This document shows, in pieces, positions 6,252 to 13,557 of a stretch of DNA of 22,993 bases. The DNA is from a virus: positions 1-22,993 of IMG/VR virus record IMGVR_UViG_3300043775_001868, one strand, 5' to 3'. The notes beneath the pieces were generated by a model. It was not told where the DNA came from and did not search any database. It saw only the letters and a program-made list of their open reading frames with translations. Made by a program: the position numbers and the translations under genes. How positions within the stretch are numbered: position 1 is the stretch's first letter; each line of letters starts with the position of its first letter.

Positions 6252-6593
6252 ATGCAGTTAAACCACAACACAAAACTAAAAATGCAAAAAGTAAAACTAA
6301 CAGGAGTTCAGCGGTATAAGTTATTTGCTTACATCGAGTTCAATAAGGAAACAGCCCAAAAGGCAACGAGCGCAGCTTTGGCGCAACAAGCGACCTTGGA
6401 CTTGGGCTTTGAGGTCACTCCAAGCCATACCAATGATGCCCGCCTTCAGCTTGGAATTCGCAAGCGAACCGGCGCAAAGAGTCCACATGACCGGCTACGC
6501 ATTGTTTGCAAGCACCTGCAAGCACTCTACGCCGCGCTGCAACTGCCTATGCCAGACGAACTGGTAAAAATTCGCGCAGGCCAATCTATCTAA
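6252..6593 (+). CDS. Unassigned early protein, possible DNA-binding helix-turn-helix
   Basis: Encodes 113 residues from the ATG at 6252, or 103 from the ATG at 6282 (MQKVKLTGVQRYKLF). Neither has a good SD. The middle (ALAQQATLDLGFEVTPSHTNDARLQLGI) has the rhythm of a helix-turn-helix in which a new helix follows GFEVT. Small proteins of this look occur in phage regulatory regions, but I cannot name the family. The gene is visibly more A-rich than its neighbours (AAACAACAC.. leader, many AAA codons), hinting at a different origin. It is followed directly by a strong hairpin (6601-6630). Confidence 0.6.
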   Translation: MQLNHNTKLKMQKVKLTGVQRYKLFAYIEFNKETAQKATSAALAQQATLDLGFEVTPSHTNDARLQLGIRKRTGAKSPHDRLRIVCKHLQALYAALQLPMPDELVKIRAGQSI

Positions 6594-6630
6594 AAAAAAC
6601 GGCCCCGAAGGACGGCAATCCGACGGGGCC
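6592..6630 (-). terminator. Intrinsic terminator oriented for minus-strand transcription
   Basis: GGCCCCG (6601-6607) pairs with CGGGGCC (6624-6630), extended inside by GGA/TCC. An A8 run (6592-6599) precedes it, so read on the minus strand it is a GC hairpin followed by U8, a textbook terminator. On the + strand there is no T-run. No minus-strand gene is evident nearby. Confidence 0.6.
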
Positions 6631-6663
6631 AAGTCAAAACCACAAGAACGCAGTATTAACAAA

Positions 6664-7509
6664 ATGAAAAATACAGAAACACAGATCGAAGTCAAACAAC
6701 CTCGGGCAACGGCGCTTGGCATCATGGCCGACCGCTTGTCCGTAGACCCCTCCAAACTCCTCGACACCCTCAAGGCAACTTGCTTCAAGGGCGCGAGCAA
6801 CGAAGAAATGCTGGCCTTGGTTGCCGTGAGCAACCGCTACGGGTTAGACCCACTCACCAAGCAAATCTACGCCTTCCCTAGCAAGGGCGGCATCACGCCG
6901 GTCGTCTCGGTGGACGGGTGGCTACACATCCTTAACTCGCAACCCCAATTCGACGGCATCGAGTTTTTGTTTGAGGATGGCCCGGACGGCAAACCGGCAT
7001 CGGTCACGGCGGTGGTCTACCGCAAGGATCGCACCCACGCGACCAAGGTGACCGAGTATTTTGCGGAATGCTACCGTCCCACGGAGCCGTGGAAACAATT
7101 CCCTCGCCGGATGCTTCGGCACAAGGCGGTGAAGGAGGCCGTGCGTGTGGCTTTTGGAATCTCCGGCATCACCGATGAGGACGAGGCCCGCGACATCGCC
7201 AAGAACACGGTGGCTTTTGAAAAGGTGCGGGTGGAGAAACCGGTGGCGGAAGCACCGAAGCTGATCGAGGTCGAGGCCGTGGCGGTTTCGGCTGATACCG
7301 AGGCAATTCCATCGGAAACCCCAAATTGGGCGGACGAATTGGAAAAGCGCATTTTCGAGCATGAGGCAAAGGTCAACGCCTTCCTCATTGCCAAAGGCCA
7401 GATCACTGAGGGCCAGACATTCCGCGACATCGCGGATGAGGGCTACCGCAACCGAGTGCTGTCGAACACGCCACGATTCATCGAGGCCGTTTTGAAGGAG
7501 GTCGCATGA
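6664..7509 (+). CDS. bet: Bet/RecT-family single-strand annealing protein
   Basis: Encodes 281 residues. The core matches the Redbeta/RecT annealase style: ALGIMADRLSVDPSKLLDTLKATCF, then LVAVSNRYGLDPLTKQIYAFPSKGGITPVVSVDGWL (as two halves), EFLFEDGP.., AVVYRKDRTHATKVTEYFAECYR and the helix MLRHKAVKEAVRVAFGISGI. This family anneals complementary single strands during phage recombination and replication. The C-terminal third is acidic and variable. It overlaps the exonuclease start by 4 bases (ATGA), the usual annealase-exonuclease pairing. It starts after the hairpin at 6601-6630, with a weak SD. A one-mismatch version of the phage motif (TTTCGGCTGATACCG, 7286-7300) lies in its coding sequence and is probably chance. 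Confidence 0.92.
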   Translation: MKNTETQIEVKQPRATALGIMADRLSVDPSKLLDTLKATCFKGASNEEMLALVAVSNRYGLDPLTKQIYAFPSKGGITPVVSVDGWLHILNSQPQFDGIEFLFEDGPDGKPASVTAVVYRKDRTHATKVTEYFAECYRPTEPWKQFPRRMLRHKAVKEAVRVAFGISGITDEDEARDIAKNTVAFEKVRVEKPVAEAPKLIEVEAVAVSADTEAIPSETPNWADELEKRIFEHEAKVNAFLIAKGQITEGQTFRDIADEGYRNRVLSNTPRFIEAVLKEVA

Positions 7510-8525
7510 TCCGGCACTCCGCTCTCGACAAGCTGGACCTGTGTCCGTGCTTTGAATCCAACCCCGTCTCCGGCCCTGCGGCGGAGCGTGGGACTCGGAT
7601 GGATGTGGCTTACCGGGGTCTTCTCATGGGGGAGCGCCAGCCGTTCCTCTCGCTCTCTGACGACGAGCAGGATGCGGTGCTGTGGGCGGTCACAACGGCC
7701 AAGGAATTGGCCGAAGGACATGAAATCATCGCTGACGAGGCGCTCCTCAAAGTTACTACGCCGCATCTCTCGCATGAGGGAACGGAGGATTCGCGAGTGA
7801 ATGCGAAATCCATGAGCATGGACCTCAAGTCGGGCCAGCCACGCAGTTATCACAAGCAGCAGGCGGCTTACGCTCTCGGCAACATGGACCGCACATTCGC
7901 GAAAGAGTGGGAGTGTGTGTTGCTATTCTGCGACCAGCGCGAAGTCGTCCACTACCGCTACACCTACGAGGAGGCGGATGCGTGGGTGAAGGGGATCGTG
8001 GCCTCGGCGACCGATCCCAACCGCCAGCCCTGCGCTAATGAGTATTGCTCATGGTGCCTCAAAAAAGACCGATGCCCACAGGTTGTCGAGCCGGTCGTTC
8101 AAACGCTGGCGACCGTTGAGTCGTCGGTTTCGCTGGCCGATGTCCGGCAGGGGATTCTGGCCGACCCGGATCGGCTGGGGAAATTCCTCAAGGCGGCGTC
8201 GATCTTTGAGAAGGAACTCCTCAAGCCGATCAAGGATGCGGCGAAGGAACTCCTCGCGGCCAATGGGGAGGTTCCCGGTTGGAAACTCCAGCACCAAAGC
8301 GGCAGCGAGTATTTCGACCGGCTGGCCATTGTCTCGGCGGCGGTGGCTGGGAAGTCGGGCCTCGATGACTTGGTCGCGGCGATGGGTGGCGACATGGGTG
8401 GCAAAGCGTTCCGCGAATGGCATGAGAAAATGCGAATGCCGGTGAGGGAGGAGAACGCGCAACGCAAGGCCGACATCGTGAAGCTCGTCGAGGACAAGCC
8501 AAAGAAAGCGAGGGCGCTGAAATGA
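7506..8525 (+). CDS. Cas4/RecB-like PD-(D/E)XK exonuclease with Fe-S-type cysteines
   Basis: Encodes 339 residues. The N-terminus SALDKLDLCPC supplies Cys13. The nuclease core shows EGTED (Asp95), then MDLKSG with Asp106 and Lys108, and QQAAYALG (Gln118/119), matching the PD-(D/E)XK motif. A cysteine cluster (Cys176, Cys181, Cys184, Cys190; CANEYCSWCLKKDRC) is like the 4Fe-4S site of Cas4/AddB-type nucleases. The C-terminal half is helical and ends in a basic tail (KPKKARALK). Its expected role is resecting double-strand ends to give single strands for the Bet protein encoded upstream. The start is coupled to bet (ATGA) and the stop to the next gene (ATGA). The Fe-S assignment is by pattern only. 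Confidence 0.85.
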   Translation: MIRHSALDKLDLCPCFESNPVSGPAAERGTRMDVAYRGLLMGERQPFLSLSDDEQDAVLWAVTTAKELAEGHEIIADEALLKVTTPHLSHEGTEDSRVNAKSMSMDLKSGQPRSYHKQQAAYALGNMDRTFAKEWECVLLFCDQREVVHYRYTYEEADAWVKGIVASATDPNRQPCANEYCSWCLKKDRCPQVVEPVVQTLATVESSVSLADVRQGILADPDRLGKFLKAASIFEKELLKPIKDAAKELLAANGEVPGWKLQHQSGSEYFDRLAIVSAAVAGKSGLDDLVAAMGGDMGGKAFREWHEKMRMPVREENAQRKADIVKLVEDKPKKARALK

Positions 8526-8788
8526 ACGATCTCCAAACCGTCATGGACCTGTTTGAGACAACCCGTGAGGACTACCTTGCCGAGGCCCGACTCGCAGCGG
8601 AATCCCTCGCCAATCAGAGGGGCGTCATCACGGTCAACGATGTTCGCGAGATGTGTCCACCTCCTGCAAACATCGACCCGCGAGTCATGGGTGCGATCTT
8701 CAAGTCAAAAGCATGGCAGAAGGTGGGCTACATGTCTTCCTCCCGCGCTCACATGAGGCCAATCGCCATGTTTGAAAGGAAGGCATGA
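8522..8788 (+). CDS. Conserved phage protein of the recombination operon (88 aa)
   Basis: Encodes 88 residues. The pattern of a helical N-terminus (YLAEARLAAESLANQRG), then ITVNDVREMCPPP.NIDPRVMGAIF and WQKVGYMSSSRAHMRPIAMF is one I recognise from phage recombination/replication operons, where it is usually left unnamed. The middle (ITVNDVREMC...PRVMGAIFK) could form a winged-helix-like DNA-binding unit. It is coupled at its start to the exonuclease (ATGA) and is separated from the next ATG by one base. No enzymatic motif is seen. Its function is unknown; a DNA-end or replication accessory role would fit. Confidence 0.7.
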   Translation: MNDLQTVMDLFETTREDYLAEARLAAESLANQRGVITVNDVREMCPPPANIDPRVMGAIFKSKAWQKVGYMSSSRAHMRPIAMFERKA

Positions 8789-8789
8789 A

Positions 8790-9473
8790 ATGAGGTGGCT
8801 CAATATCGAGATCGCGAACCTCCGCTCCCCGGCGTTTGTCGGGGCGGAGCCGGTCGAGCGGGCGACTTGGTTGTCCCTTCTCGCTTACTGCTCCGACCAA
8901 GAAAACGGCGGCGTCATTAAGGGATGCCGTGAGTGGAAAGACCGGCAATGGCAGATGACCTGCGGAGTGTTGGCAAGCGAGGTTTCCGCACAAGCGCAAC
9001 TTTGGGAGTGGCGCGGGCGCGACCTACGCATTGCATTCTATCCGGTTGCGAAGGAAGCAGAGGTTCAAGCAAAACGCGAATTTGCTTCGCGTGGTGGTCG
9101 AGCAAGTGGTGAAGCACGCCGCGAAGCACAGCTTGAAGCACAGCTTCAACCAGAAGGTGAAGCAGGTGGTTCACAGGATGGCGAAGCTGACCGCGAACGG
9201 AAAGGAAAGGAAAGGAATGTAATGGAAGGGAAAGGAAAGGAAGTAGGTCGCTCCGCTCCCCAAAGCAACGCCTACCTTCTCGATGAGGAGTTTTGGGCTG
9301 AGATGCGGAGGCATTATCCGGGCATCGATGTCGATGCGGAGTCCCGCAAGATGGATGCGTGGCTTCTCGCCCGCCCCGGTCGCAAGAAGACCCGCCAGTT
9401 TGTGATCAACTGGCTCAACAAGGTGGAACCGGCGCTCGCGCCAGCCAAGGTTGAGGAGGTGGAGCAATGGTAG
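8790..9473 (+). CDS. Phage replication protein with embedded repeats (likely origin-binding)
   Basis: Encodes 227 residues from the ATG at 8790, with SD AAGGAAGG at 8776-8783; a TTG at 8772 is less likely. The N-terminal domain (MRWLNIEIANLRSPAFVGAEPVERATWLSLLAYC) has the shape of phage replication-initiator or DnaD-like N-terminal domains. Residues about 100-155 are low-complexity (EARREAQLEAQLQPEGEAGG, then Lys/Gly/Glu repeats) because the DNA there is made of 12-bp iterons and GGAAA repeats. The C-terminal part (LLDEEFWAEMRRHYPGID.DAESRKMDAWL) is a helical module as seen in primosomal loaders. It sits directly before a DnaC-like loader, overlapping it by 7 bases. By analogy with lambda O, it may bind an origin inside its own gene and recruit the loader. 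Confidence 0.75.
   Translation: MRWLNIEIANLRSPAFVGAEPVERATWLSLLAYCSDQENGGVIKGCREWKDRQWQMTCGVLASEVSAQAQLWEWRGRDLRIAFYPVAKEAEVQAKREFASRGGRASGEARREAQLEAQLQPEGEAGGSQDGEADRERKGKERNVMEGKGKEVGRSAPQSNAYLLDEEFWAEMRRHYPGIDVDAESRKMDAWLLARPGRKKTRQFVINWLNKVEPALAPAKVEEVEQW
9087..9170 (+). repeat. 12-bp iterons inside the replication gene (putative origin)
   Basis: Phased 12-mers: GAAGCACGCCGC (9111), GAAGCACAGCTT (9123), GAAGCACAGCTT (9135), a degenerate unit (9147) and GAAGCAGGTGGT (9159). Upstream relatives ending in GTGGT start at 9087 and 9099. Each is exactly four codons, so the frame is kept. The origin role is inferred from position in the gene. Confidence 0.6.
9199..9243 (+). repeat. Polypurine GGAAA repeat tract
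   Basis: GGAAA repeated three times, then GGAATGTAATGGAAGGGAAA and further GGAAA/GGAAG units. The strand is purine apart from three T residues, and it lies 30 bases after the iterons. It could be a melting or alternative-structure element of an origin, or simply low-complexity coding DNA (KGKER...). Confidence 0.6.
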
Positions 9474-10162
9474 CCACGGTCCAATGCTGCGCGACCGAGT
9501 CGTGCTACAACTCGGTGCCGGTGCCGGGGGAGGATTTGCTCCGGATTTTCCCAAATGTGAAAATCCTCTGCGACGAGTGCGATCTCGAAAGAATCGAAAG
9601 GCTGAAGCAGGAGCAGGCCGCAGAGGAGCAGGAGAGGCGGCAGGAGGCGTTCCATGCCATCTGCCCACCACTTTACCGAGAAAGCGACCCCAAACGCATT
9701 CCTGCGGCCTTCCTGCGCGAATGCGAGGCATGGCGCTTTAATCCGGTCGGCCTCGGTCTCGTCGGGCCTGCGGGCTGCGGGAAGACGCGGGCGGCTTGGA
9801 TACTGCTGAAGCGTCTGCATTTTGAGAACTTGCGTGTCTTTGGCATCACCTCCACGGGATTTGCGAAAGCCTGCGCGGACCAATTCCACGACAATCCGCA
9901 GGCCAAAGCCTTGGCGGAGGACACGCTGACCCGCTGCCGCCGGACGAAGGTGCTGCTGCTCGATGACCTCGGCAAGCAGAAGATGACCGAGCGCAGCGAG
10001 TTGGAACTCTTCGACCTGCTGGAACACCGATCCTCCCACGAACTGCCCATCATTTGGACGGCCAACGCCGCCAAGGGCGACCTCAGAAAAATGCTCTCGT
10101 CCGACAGGGGCGAGCCGATCCTCCGGCGGTTATCGGAGTTTACGAAAATTATCAACGCATAA
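9467..10162 (+). CDS. DnaC-like helicase loader ATPase
   Basis: Encodes 231 residues. The N-terminus has a Cys cluster (Cys7, Cys8, Cys13, Cys35, Cys38; CDEC) that may bind zinc, then a Glu/Gln-rich helix. The AAA+ domain shows Walker A GPAGCGKT (100-107), Walker B VLLLDDLG (162-169), a sensor-1-like IIWTAN with Asn200, and an arginine-finger candidate in the LRRLSEF helix (220-225). This is the DnaC/IstB form. It should load the replicative helicase at the phage origin, receiving DNA from the preceding initiator-like protein. It overlaps that gene by 7 bases. The 45 bases after its stop hold a phage motif copy and an A/C-rich leader. Confidence 0.88.
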   Translation: MVATVQCCATESCYNSVPVPGEDLLRIFPNVKILCDECDLERIERLKQEQAAEEQERRQEAFHAICPPLYRESDPKRIPAAFLRECEAWRFNPVGLGLVGPAGCGKTRAAWILLKRLHFENLRVFGITSTGFAKACADQFHDNPQAKALAEDTLTRCRRTKVLLLDDLGKQKMTERSELELFDLLEHRSSHELPIIWTANAAKGDLRKMLSSDRGEPILRRLSEFTKIINA

Positions 10163-10170
10163 AAACGAAG

Positions 10171-10185
10171 TTTCGACTGATACCC
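10171..10185 (+). promoter_or_regulatory. Phage 15-bp motif copy 2, before the SSB-like gene
   Basis: TTTCGACTGATACCC, the variant with C at positions 4 and 15. It ends 22 bases before the ATG at 10208. The leader between is made of AAC/CAA repeats. Confidence 0.7.
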
Positions 10186-10207
10186 CGAACAACAACAACC
10201 AAACAAC

Positions 10208-10693
10208 ATGACAACAACACACGAACTCGCAGAAAAACAAAACCGCTATGTGACCGCCGAAGGCAAATACATCGCGAAAGTAAAGCAACCCGGCAACGGG
10301 TGGCTGGGCAAGACGAAGACCGGCACGGATTTTATCCGAGTGCCGCTCCTCATCGATGACCCGGATAGCGACCAGCATGGACGGGAAATCGTCTGGCAGG
10401 GCTGGCTCACCGAAAAGGCAACCAAGCGGACCTGTGACACGCTCGACCAGGCATTTGGCCGCGAGTGGGACATCAAAATGCTGGACGCTGGCAAGTCGCC
10501 GTTTCTCGGCCAGAAGTGCCGGATCACGGTCGAGGCCGAGGAATACAACGGCCAACTTCGCCACAAGATCAAATGGCTCAACCCGCTGGAATCCAAACCA
10601 CGGGAAACCGAACCGCTCTCCAGCGACCGGTTGGCCACGCTCAACAAACGCCTCGCCGCCGCCCGCGCCTCCGATGACGAAATCTCCTTCTAA
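10208..10693 (+). CDS. SSB-like single-stranded DNA-binding protein
   Basis: Encodes 161 residues. The central part reads as an OB-type beta barrel: GKYIAKVKQPGNGWLGKTKTGTDFIRVPLLI, then IVWQGWLTEKATKRTCDTL.., CRITVEAEEYNGQLRHKIKWLNP. It ends in a flexible linker and the tip DDEISF, close to the DDDIPF tail that bacterial SSBs use to bind partners. It is preceded by a motif copy and an A/C-rich, unstructured leader suited to high expression. This is not a canonical bacterial SSB; it resembles phage SSB substitutes (DUF669-like). Its 3' end overlaps the next gene by 20 bases. Confidence 0.7.
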   Translation: MTTTHELAEKQNRYVTAEGKYIAKVKQPGNGWLGKTKTGTDFIRVPLLIDDPDSDQHGREIVWQGWLTEKATKRTCDTLDQAFGREWDIKMLDAGKSPFLGQKCRITVEAEEYNGQLRHKIKWLNPLESKPRETEPLSSDRLATLNKRLAAARASDDEISF

Positions 10694-10967
10694 AGACTAC
10701 CACTTGGAAGGGGTCCGAGACTTAGCCTGCAACATCATCTTGCAGGCGGTCGAGGACATCTGGAACCGCCAGAAATACAAATCAAAACACCAAAGGGCGA
10801 TCATGGTGGAGGCTCGGCGGTCGGCTCGGCATTTTTTTAAGAACCGAGCGTTCACGCAAGTCTGCAGCACGATGGATTTACCTGCGGACAAAATCAAGGA
10901 TGCGGCATTTTACCCGGCGAAATTTCCGCAGATCATCAAGATGCTGCGGGAGCGAAAAAAACGATGA
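10674..10967 (+). CDS. Unknown helical basic protein (97 aa)
   Basis: Encodes 97 residues from the ATG at 10674 (MTKSPSKDYHLEGVRDLACNII). Earlier in-frame starts would run under the SSB-like gene. It is mostly helical and basic (ARRSARHFFKNRAF, then a Lys/Arg tail RERKKR), with no recognisable motif. It overlaps the SSB-like gene by 20 bases and the next start by 4 (ATGA), so it is clearly in an operon with replication and resolvase genes. A nucleic-acid role is plausible from charge and context only. Confidence 0.65.
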   Translation: MTKSPSKDYHLEGVRDLACNIILQAVEDIWNRQKYKSKHQRAIMVEARRSARHFFKNRAFTQVCSTMDLPADKIKDAAFYPAKFPQIIKMLRERKKR

Positions 10968-11377
10968 ACTGGACCCATGAGCAACTCAGACAACTCGGCT
11001 ACCGGCAAAACCCCGATGGTTCATTCTCTCACTCTTCAACTGCGCGGATACCTCACGCCCAGCCTCAACCGGCTCCTCGGCCAGCATTGGACGACACTCC
11101 AAAAGGAGAAGGTTCGCGCCCGCCACGCACTCGACTCCGCATTGAAAGAAAATCCGTTCGCTTACTTGATGCAGACAACTTCGCAGGCGGATGCAAGCCA
11201 CTCATCGACCAGTTGCGTTACGCGAAGCTCATCGAAGACGACGACCCGGAAACCATCGAAATCCTATTCCGGCAAACCAAAGTCAAAACGAAGTCCGAAG
11301 AAATGACTCAGATCGAAATAGCAATACAGGGGGAGTATGAGGGGGAAAATCGAGAATCTTGTCAAGACAAGTTTTGA
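10964..11377 (+). CDS. RusA-like Holliday junction resolvase (unusual N-terminal half)
   Basis: Encodes 137 residues. The C-terminal half shows the RusA-type core: LLDADNFAGGCKPLIDQLRYAKLIEDDDPETI, with likely metal-binding Asp residues (DADN, DDD), then a strand with KVKTKSEEMTQIEI. The N-terminus (MNWTHEQLRQLGYRQNPDGSF) is followed by a Pro-rich linker. Overlapping it in another frame (10977-11306) is a segment LTPSLNRLLGQHWTTLQKEKVRA that itself looks like a RusA N-terminus, so the gene may be a frame-shifted descendant or overprinted. It would cut branched DNA before packaging, just upstream of terminase. The stop codon TGA lies inside motif copy 3. The start is coupled to the previous gene (ATGA). 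Confidence 0.7.
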   Translation: MNWTHEQLRQLGYRQNPDGSFSHSSTARIPHAQPQPAPRPALDDTPKGEGSRPPRTRLRIERKSVRLLDADNFAGGCKPLIDQLRYAKLIEDDDPETIEILFRQTKVKTKSEEMTQIEIAIQGEYEGENRESCQDKF

Positions 11378-11386
11378 CTGATACCA
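11372..11386 (+). promoter_or_regulatory. Phage 15-bp motif copy 3, before the small terminase
   Basis: Exact TTTTGACTGATACCA. It ends 8 bases before the ATG at 11395. The resolvase stop TGA is part of it. Confidence 0.7.
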
Positions 11387-11394
11387 TCAACCCT

Positions 11395-11760
11395 ATGAAA
11401 TTGAACCCGAAACAAGAGGCTTTTTGCCAAGGGGTCGCGAGCGGTCTCTCGCTTACTCAAGCCTACATCCGCGCCGGTTACTCCGAAAAGGGAGCCGGAC
11501 AGGGAGGCGAGCGATTGTTGAAAAATGTTGAAATCAGCAAAAGGGTTGACGAACTCCGCGCCAAGGCTGAATCCAAGATGAGCTACAAACGCGAGACCTA
11601 CCTCGAAACGCTCCGCGACCGGTTCATGGAAATGCCGCCGGAATCGGCGACCTGCGCGAAGTATGGCGAGATGCTCGCGAAGGCGATGGGATGGAACGAA
11701 CCGGAAAAGATCGAGGTCGCCGGGGCCATGGACATCAACCTCCGCATCGGTGGAAACTAA
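11395..11760 (+). CDS. terS: Terminase small subunit
   Basis: Encodes 121 residues from the ATG at 11395, which follows motif copy 3. An upstream in-frame start at 11359 would be inside the resolvase gene. The N-terminus LNPKQEAFCQGVASGLSLTQAYIRAGYS is the characteristic terminase_2-type HTH (recognition of the packaging site), followed by KGAGQGGERLLKNVEISKRVDELRAK and a helical oligomerisation region. It recognises phage DNA and stimulates the large subunit, encoded shortly downstream with one gene in between. Overlap with the next frame is 11 bases if the GTG at 11750 is used. Confidence 0.88.
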   Translation: MKLNPKQEAFCQGVASGLSLTQAYIRAGYSEKGAGQGGERLLKNVEISKRVDELRAKAESKMSYKRETYLETLRDRFMEMPPESATCAKYGEMLAKAMGWNEPEKIEVAGAMDINLRIGGN

Positions 11761-12241
11761 CATCAATCCGCTTTTGATTCCGTTTGTTGAATTTCAACAA
11801 GTCTCGTTAAAAGAAGCTAATTTGTGCCTTCAAAACTGGGGTCACAAAATGGGACCGCTTCACCGAGGGAATCAAGATGCAACCTGCCATGCGATAGTTC
11901 ACGAAGGTCGAGCCGTGGCCGTCACGACCGCAAGCAACCTTATCTCCCCGGTTGTGGGCGGTGGTTGCAAATGGATGACCCGTGACAACACCATTGAGCT
12001 ATCGCGCCTATGCGCTGCCCGAGGCGGACTGTGCCGTGTTGCTCTGCGGTTGTGGAGGGAGTTCGTGTTCCCTGCACTCGGATACGATTATGCCGTGAGC
12101 TACCAAGACGCCGACCTGCACAATGGGCAAACCTATAGATTTGATGGATGGAAACGGGTGGGTCGTTCTGTATCCGGAACCGATACACGATCTGGAAGGC
12201 CCGGTAGAGACAAGTGGGTTTGGATGTGGAAGCAACCATGA
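11750..12241 (+). CDS. GNAT-fold/Mom-like protein between the terminase genes
   Basis: Encodes 163 residues from GTG 11750 (VETNINPLLIPFVEFQQVSLKEANLCLQNW, seen as a leader plus VSLKEAN helix). No good SD is seen, so the start is uncertain. The pattern AIVHEGRAVAVTTASN, then TIELSRLCAARG..RVALRLWREFVFPALGYDYAVSYQDADLHNGQTYRFDGWKRVG follows the GNAT-like order beta4, CoA-binding helix and conserved YRFDGW. This is like phage Mom and XF1762-type proteins. Mom modifies adenines to block restriction enzymes; whether this one does so is inference. Its place between terminase subunits would modify or sort DNA at packaging. It overlaps terL by 4 bases (ATGA). Confidence 0.65.
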   Translation: METNINPLLIPFVEFQQVSLKEANLCLQNWGHKMGPLHRGNQDATCHAIVHEGRAVAVTTASNLISPVVGGGCKWMTRDNTIELSRLCAARGGLCRVALRLWREFVFPALGYDYAVSYQDADLHNGQTYRFDGWKRVGRSVSGTDTRSGRPGRDKWVWMWKQP

Positions 12242-13557
12242 TCAACATCGACATCATCCCGCGCCCGCAACTCGCGAGCTACCTGCACCGGACGCAACGC
12301 TGGTCGGTGATGGTGCTGCACCGCCGCGCCGGGAAGAGTTTCGTCTGCATCCAAGACCTCATCGCGAAGGCGCTTTCACACAAGCGCAGCGGACCACCGC
12401 TCCGCTACGCCTATGTGGCTCCCACTCGCGAGCAGGCAAAGGACATCGCGTGGAAATACCTTGTCCAGTTCACCTCGCAAATCCCCGGCGTGGTCATCAA
12501 CAAGGCCGATCTCGCGATCACCTTTCACAACGAAGCCACGATCCGACTCTACTCGGGCGAAGCCTACGAGCGCCTGCGCGGAATCTACCTCGATGGGGTC
12601 GTGATGGACGAGGCCGCCGACCTCGACCCAGCGGCATGGGACAATGTCATCCGGCCAACTCTGACCGACTACCAAGGCTGGGCGACATGGGTGGGAACGC
12701 CGAAGGGGCGAAACATTTTCTGGAAGATGTGGAACCGGGCGTGTGCTGACAACGATTGGTTCACACTCCAACTCAAGGCGAGCGAGAGCCACATCATTCC
12801 CGAGGAGGAACTCGCCGACATCCGGCGCGGGACCACGGAGAATGCGTTCCAGCAGGAATACGAATGCTCGTTCAACATCGGTCGCCCGGGCGCGATCTAT
12901 GTTCGCAGTCTGGAAAAGGCCCGCGCCGAGAAGCGGGTCACGAACGATGTGCTGTGGTTCAAAGAACTCCCGACATACACAAGCTGGGATGTCGGCGCTC
13001 CGCTCAACCAGAAGGTGTGGATTTGGCAGATGGTCGGCGACCGCATCAATTACATCGAGTCGCTTTCCGGGTCCGATGAATGCAAAACCCCGGCGGATTG
13101 GGCGGCACGGCTCAAGGAGCGCCAATACGGCTACGGGGGGCATTACATCCCGCATGACGCCGCAGCGGAAGTGGGAGGACTCTGGCAGGAGGCGCTCGGT
13201 CGCAGCGGGCTGACCGGCGTGGTTCCTGTGCCACGGCAGATCAGCGTTTGGGATGGAATCAATCTCGCCAACGATGCGTTCCCTCGCATTCACATCAACG
13301 AGGCCGGTTGCGCGGATGGCATCGAGGCGCTCGACGCCTACCATTCCAAAGAAGAACGCGATGGGGTGACGATCAAGGATGTGCCGGTGCATGATTGGAG
13401 CAGTCACTTCTGCGATGCGTTCAGTCTCTCGCACCAGGCTATCAAACGCGGGATGGTCATCGACCGCTCCGCGATCCCGCGCAAGGCCGAGCGCCACGAA
13501 GCAACCCGAGTCATGGCAGGATTCCGAGGCGGTGGATTCGGAAAGGTCCGCCGGTGA
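12238..13557 (+). CDS. terL: Terminase large subunit (ATPase/nuclease)
   Basis: Encodes 439 residues from the ATG at 12238 (MINIDIIPRPQL), overlapping the preceding stop. The ATPase domain has Walker A HRRAGKS (28-34), Walker B VVMDEA (121-126) and the coupling motif GTPKG (153-157). The C-terminal nuclease has acidic candidates Asp251 (SWDVG), Asp307 (PHDAA) and Asp393 (HFCDAF). It packages DNA into procapsids with the portal and terS. The length fits podovirus-like terminases. It is coupled to the next gene (GTGA at 13554). Confidence 0.93.
   Translation: MINIDIIPRPQLASYLHRTQRWSVMVLHRRAGKSFVCIQDLIAKALSHKRSGPPLRYAYVAPTREQAKDIAWKYLVQFTSQIPGVVINKADLAITFHNEATIRLYSGEAYERLRGIYLDGVVMDEAADLDPAAWDNVIRPTLTDYQGWATWVGTPKGRNIFWKMWNRACADNDWFTLQLKASESHIIPEEELADIRRGTTENAFQQEYECSFNIGRPGAIYVRSLEKARAEKRVTNDVLWFKELPTYTSWDVGAPLNQKVWIWQMVGDRINYIESLSGSDECKTPADWAARLKERQYGYGGHYIPHDAAAEVGGLWQEALGRSGLTGVVPVPRQISVWDGINLANDAFPRIHINEAGCADGIEALDAYHSKEERDGVTIKDVPVHDWSSHFCDAFSLSHQAIKRGMVIDRSAIPRKAERHEATRVMAGFRGGGFGKVRR

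Noticed and set aside
7286-7300. TTTCGGCTGATACCG inside bet, close to the phage motif
   Set aside because: One mismatch falls in the otherwise invariant core and it lies in coding sequence with no gene start nearby; probably chance.
9087-9243. CRISPR-like or diversity-generating repeat
   Set aside because: Units are contiguous 12-mers without spacers, there are no cas genes, and no reverse transcriptase or template/variable repeat pair is visible in the window.
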